The translations under genes and the position numbers were made by a program. Positions 58,984 through 64,000 of a DNA stretch of 64,000 nt are shown one piece after another; the first letter of the stretch is position 1; each line of letters starts with the position of its first letter. Source of the DNA: Cardiocondyla obscurior. Its lineage: Eukaryota; Arthropoda; Insecta; Hymenoptera; Formicidae. Under the pieces are notes generated by a model, which did no database searches, was not told where the DNA came from, and saw only the letters and a list, made by a program, of their open reading frames with translations. The stretch is from positions 2,356,001 to 2,420,000 of the forward strand of contig NC_091869.1 of NCBI RefSeq assembly GCF_019399895.1, read 5' to 3'.

Positions 58984-61900
58984 GCCTTGCCATTTTTATT
59001 GCTGCTGATCTGCACGATCAACGCGAGTTTTTGCATTCACAATGGTCGGAGCGGATCAAATAACATTCGACGCGTTCGTAGGATCAGCGAATACCTCGTT
59101 CCTCCGCCACCACCAAAGTTTCAGCCGCCGAGCAGAATTCCAAGATTGGCCAAACCGGGCAATGAGCCAGGATATTTTACGCGGTTAATGAGTTGGTTGA
59201 ATCCCTTCGGTTCGTCACAACCATCACCGCCACCGCCGCCGCCCCCGCCGCATTTAAAAACACCATATCCTCCTCAAATTCATCTCGATGCTCTGCCAGC
59301 CGCTACAACTTACAACGGTCCTCCTCCCATAGATTATGAGAAACCACCTCTTCCCGCGTTTCCCGTCAACGATCATTCGGCGGGATATCTCCCCCCGCCC
59401 ACAACTAAGAATTGTAATCCTTGTAACAAGGTCCCTTGGACGCCGATGCAACAAGAGCTTCCGCATCCGACCGAGGCTTCATATGCACCGCCGCCGTTAT
59501 TAGTTGATTCGCAGTTTAATGGCGGATATCCGCCCAGAGTACCCCAGGACGTTTATCACGCTGCCTCGCAAGAAGTCAGAATTCCGGACTTTTCTTACTC
59601 CACGCCGGTTAACCCGCTGCCAAATCCGCATCTGTATCCCGGAGCGATGCCACCGCTTTTCAAAGCGGAATATTTCAACCCTCCGCCAGCGATCCCTGAC
59701 GATCCAGGCCTTCCCGATCATTCCGGCGCGGGAATTGTTTCTTATCAAGAGCCAGGATTCATTAATCTCGACGCAAATAATGGAGAGCTCGAGCACTTTC
59801 CCAAAAATCACGCGGACAACGATCTATTCTCCAGTGGCACTCAAGTATCTCACGGCCATACTAATTTTGTCCCGGATAAGCCAGGATTCGAAGGCGGCGA
59901 AGGTTCGATAGCGAATCATCAATTTCTGAATGTATTCAATAATGGAGAATTTTACGACACGACGGGGTTGAACGGGTCGAGTCAATCGATACCGCCGGAT
60001 CTTCCCAGCTACGGAATTTCCGACCTTGATCGACTGCCGAACAATTACAATTACAAACATAACGATCAGTCCTCCAGCGGCAACGTCATCGAGGGCTCTC
60101 GCGTACCTTCGCACACTTCCGATAGATCTAAGATTGAAGAGTCAATAAATTTTGAGGAGTCACCGTTGTTAGATTTCACGCATAAGGGTGAAAGTCGGAC
60201 GCACTCGTCCTCGATACCGCCGACCTCCAACGCGTTCGTCGACTACGAGAACACTGAGATTCTCCGGACGACCGCGGTACCAAACGACGAAATTTTCAGA
60301 ACACAGCAAGGTATCAAACATTTTTTTAATAATAAATCTTAGTGCTCTTTGAGAATACAATATTTTGTCTAATAAAAGATTTCATTTTTTTTAATGATTT
60401 TAATAATGAGGTAATTGCTTCAAGATATTTTATTGAAACTTTACAATAATGTTACAGATGATCTATTAAATGACAACGTTAATTCAGATGTGACTGCAGA
60501 ACACCAGGGTGGAAAGAGAAATAAACAGGTGATGCAGTCTTGTTTCTCTAGTAGATATATCTTTAAAGTGAAAGAGAGAGATCCATTTATGTTATCGTAA
60601 ATTGTATTTCGTGGTCGAAATTTTTAGGTGCAAGTTATTATTCCTTACACATCAGAGTACACGCCACTTCCGTTTCATCCGTCGCACGAGAAAAAGATTT
60701 CTGACACAGGCGAATCTAATCACGACAGTTATGTCGGTGAAGAATCAGTTAACAGACCCAAAGTAATTAAAGCTCCGCCCTTATCCCTTCGTGATTTATT
60801 ATCTAAAGGCATGCCGATATCTGAAGATGCCTTCAGGAAAATACTCATGAGTAATAACTCCATAGATATACATAAATTACAAAAAAATATCGACAATTGG
60901 ACAATACAGGTACGCGATATTTTTTTTTTTAATTTTTAATTATTAACAGATTTAGTTTTTGCAAAATATAATTTTTTTTACAAACAATAAATTTTTCATA
61001 AATAATAAAATTAATTATTAATGCCAATAATTTTAATGTTAATTTTAATACATTTAAAATGTATTAAAATCTAATAATAATTATAACCGCTAATAATAAC
61101 GGTAATTACTTCGCACAATTCAGAAATATTCAACGAGTACAACTGCCACCACAGTACGGCCTAGTAATTTGAGCAGCCCGTATCTATCTTCATCGAAGAC
61201 GATTCCTAAAGAGTATTTTACAAGCACCGAGCCTATCACTCCTATGGACGACTCTTACATTAATAACATTAAAACCTTTACTTTGGCCGGGTTTAGCTTC
61301 AATGATGAAGAATATAAAGGGTCAGCCAGCCACCGCGTGGAAGGAGCACGAGTACAAGTAATTAAAAAAAAAACAAATAATTAATAAAATAAAAAAAATT
61401 TAATTGTAATACGAAAAAAATGTTTAACGATAAAAAAAAATAATAATGTCTCATGTTCTTTCCGTATTTTACAGGTAATAAAAATCGAAAACTCGACTAA
61501 AAGCTCTATCGATGCTCGCAATGTGTCCGAGAAGGATATGTGGCGAAGCTTCCCCGTGGGAATCTCTTCGGTGAATAAGGAACGCGTTTACATAGTGACA
61601 CCTGAGCCACATTCTGTTCCTAGTTTGAATCCTGAGTATAGAAAGCAGAAAGCGTTAAAAGAGGCAAGCAATGATACAAAGGAATCGAAGAGAACTCCGC
61701 AAACGGACATAAAAAAGGCGAAGAAGTCTGGCACATTTGAATCGATCGAGAAAGCCTATCAAGTATTGCCTCAGGCTGTGAACAATTTGGCTGTGGCTTC
61801 CACAGGTCCAGAGAGCGTTTCTTTGTGGGGCATCATGGAGCACGATGAATTTGCGTCGTCTGTCGATAGCGAATACGATAACAACGACACCGAACCTCCT

Positions 61901-62107
61901 ACGCTGCATTCCAAATTTTCAAAAGTACGTTTTCTTACTATTAATTGATTTAGCACTTAGGATAATTAAACTATTAATTTAAACATATTTGTTGTGATTT
62001 CTTATATATCTTTTAACATAAAGAAAAAGAAAACTTGCGTACGACGTGTATATAAAATTGAAAGAAATAATTTTACGTGTTTGCAGGAATCACGTGCCAG
62101 ACGATGA
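58984..62107 (+). CDS. Proline-rich secreted protein (5' exon unresolved)
   Basis: Six exons: 58984-60310, 60458-60528, 60628-60909, 61124-61357, 61475-61924 and 62087-62107. They give 794 residues plus an unplaced first exon. The model starts after an acceptor (GTGTTTCAG); no in-frame ATG is found there, so the true start is upstream. Residues 1-17 of this model are the hydrophobic core of a signal peptide ending NASFC. A dibasic RRVRR (29-33) just after suggests propeptide removal. Then come poly-proline tracts (40-44; 82-89), a CNPC motif (144-147), a Gly/Asn/Pro-rich acidic region and a Ser/Thr-rich C-terminus ending ESRARR. I recognise no domain. Composition resembles insect extracellular or cuticle-associated proteins. 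Four of the five introns between these exons are phase 0. The exon 2 donor (GTGATG) is weak. Confidence 0.72.
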
Positions 62108-64000
62108 CGCGACAAGTGTGAAAAATGCTCAAGATAATTGTTTGTGCATGTACAGAGAATTTTGACAGTGTGTTTCCGTGAACGATGTGAGAGCGATTGT
62201 GAACAATTATTGAAATAGAAACCTTTGACCTCATTCCCAAACGAACATTTTAATTTAATAATATTTAAATGTAAATGGGTGAACTGTTTTGATTCTGCGT
62301 TATGTACGTAAGTGATTATCGTGGCCAGTGCACCGGATAAATGTATTTTGTAGTCCGGACGTATGTATTTTTTAGACTTTAGTGTAAATTTTTTTTCATA
62401 TTTCTAATAAGTTTAAAAGTAAGACAGAAAAATTAAAAGAAAACTTAAAACAATTTAGCACGTGGTTGCATCATATCGTCACAAAATTATGTTGCGAGTT
62501 AAAAAGTTGTTAACTATTGACATTTGCATTAATAAATATTTTAAATATGCATTTTTATGTATGTAAATAAATTTAATTATAATACATATATTAATTGATT
62601 CGAAAGAATTATGAGATTTTTTCAACCACGTTTAAATGAATTAAATGACTTTAATTAAAACAAGTAATTTATATAATTTACCGCGTGTATTTATAACATT
62701 ACCGTGTCTTTTAATCTCTACATCTCTTTTTTTTTATTATAAATAGGGAACACATACAGGAATACATACACGCAGAACATACATATTGCAAAATATACAT
62801 ACTTTAACCGAAAGAAGATGGATAGCTTGTTCACTATATACACGTACTGATCAATCAGGTCAGTCCGTAATACATGAGCTGGATTTTAAACGAACACATC
62901 GTCGTTTCCTCAGTCGTTTCCTGAAGCACTTCCGTCAATTTCGTAAGCCAAATCTAAGCCGGCTTTAGAGTCAATCTTCTCGGAATTTATCACGCAAGTT
63001 AAGTAGTTTTTAATAAAAATAAAAAAATAAAAAAAAGAAGAGCTTTCGTTGGTTCCAATCTACATTTTGTTCGAAAAGGTGAATTCTAGCGCGATGGATA
63101 AAGAACAATGAGGAATAATGCATAATAGAAAACGGATAGTAAATAATAAATGTTGAATAATTAATGAAAAAATACTTTACATACAAAAGTTAGTATAAAT
63201 TTATATATATTTCTCAAATAAATTAATAAAATTCTTGCAAGTTCTTGTGAATCGTGTCACATATTTTTCTGCTTAATGCAACGTGTAACACTGCAGTCTC
63301 GGGAATAAATATAAATTATGTGACGTGATAAATTATTTAAAGAATCGCATGTTTTATTATAGCGAGTTTAGAAAACTATAGGTGTGGCCGTTTTGAAATC
63401 CCGTCGCGTTTATGTGTTATTTGAACTCGTCTTTTATGCATTTACAAACCACATTCGATCACTTTCGCCGATTTCGTAAAGCTGGATGTCGGCCAAGATG
63501 TGTCACGATCCGAGTATTGCTGCATCTAAATATACGTACGTACATACGTGACATGCTTTATGCATAAAGTAAATCAGTGTTTTGCTTCCTCTTCTTTTTC
63601 AATTGCACGATAAAACGGGACTTTGCTTTGTGAATTCCAAGCTCATACTTTCATTCAAGCAAAATCACGTAAAAAAAAAAGAAAAAAAATAATTTTATGT
63701 TTAGAAGTTATATTTTATATCGTCGAATTTAAAAATATATTAAATAAAAATATTCAGGTGTTTTTTAAAGTTTGTTTTTTATATTCAGATTTTTTATAAT
63801 AAGGAAGGATATATTTCCGTGTTACAGCTTCGAGTTAGGAAAATTAAATATATTGCAAGCCGTTTTACTTTTTTTACGGCATAAAAATAATTTGACTCGA
63901 TATAAAACGACGTGCCATAATTAAGTGATATCGCGCGTATATTACAATAATTTAATTCCGCGGATGAAAAATGTGCCACACTTGATGAATAAAAACTTGA
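62108..64000. other. 3' flank of the proline-rich gene, no gene recognised
   Basis: AT-rich sequence with several AATAAA or AATAAAT elements, the first few within about 450 bases of the stop at 62107, which could serve as poly(A) signals. A TACGTACGTACATACGTG run lies near 63532-63550. No coding region is supported to the window end. Confidence 0.5.

Noticed and set aside
1..64000. Transposons, retroviral elements, CRISPR arrays, rRNA genes, conserved insect microRNAs
   Set aside because: Read through for transposase or reverse-transcriptase motifs, terminal repeats and well-known miRNA seeds; none recognised. A database search could still find decayed copies.

Overview
This window looks like nuclear DNA from an insect, most likely a hymenopteran such as an ant. 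The genes have short exons with GT-AG introns and lie far apart in AT-rich DNA. CpG is not depleted, (A/T)n tracts are common, and the products fit insects: a CYP2-clan P450, a peritrophin-type chitin-binding protein and a DNAJC12-type J protein. The species is inferred; nothing in the sequence names it. There are no prokaryotic operons, rRNA genes, CRISPR arrays or intact transposons.

Layout. 1-7.6 kb is mostly non-coding, with one candidate minus-strand exon at 1067-1120 and a TATA box plus splice donor at 6179-6363. 7.77-10.81 kb (+) is a complete four-exon DNAJC12/Jdp co-chaperone gene. 10.8-35.5 kb has no gene I can establish. It holds TATA-linked candidate first exons (17.88 and 19.61 kb), a cluster of Grainyhead-like sites with a GC palindrome (25.9 kb), and a CACGTG cluster (27.1 kb). 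35.56-38.29 kb (+) is a complete eight-exon Rabin8/RAB3IP-type Rab exchange factor. 40.20-42.83 kb (-) is a complete eight-exon, 498-residue cytochrome P450 convergent with it.

The right-hand third is rich in secreted proteins. 46.05-50.71 kb (+) encodes an unrecognised 1177-residue Ser/Thr/Glu-rich secreted precursor with two furin-type sites and a 36-residue C-terminal peptide. 51.44-51.99 kb (-) encodes a small secreted protein with two chitin-binding domains joined by a Thr/Ser tandem repeat. 58.98-62.11 kb (+) encodes a proline-rich secreted protein whose first exon is uncertain. Between these last two are two weak candidates: a 53-codon ORF at 52.7 kb and a minus-strand two-exon model at 55 kb.

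The genes do not form an obvious pathway. The three secreted proteins at 46-62 kb could all act in extracellular or cuticle matrix, but only the chitin-binding protein supports that directly. The best candidate for an undescribed system is the 46-50.7 kb precursor and its predicted processing products.
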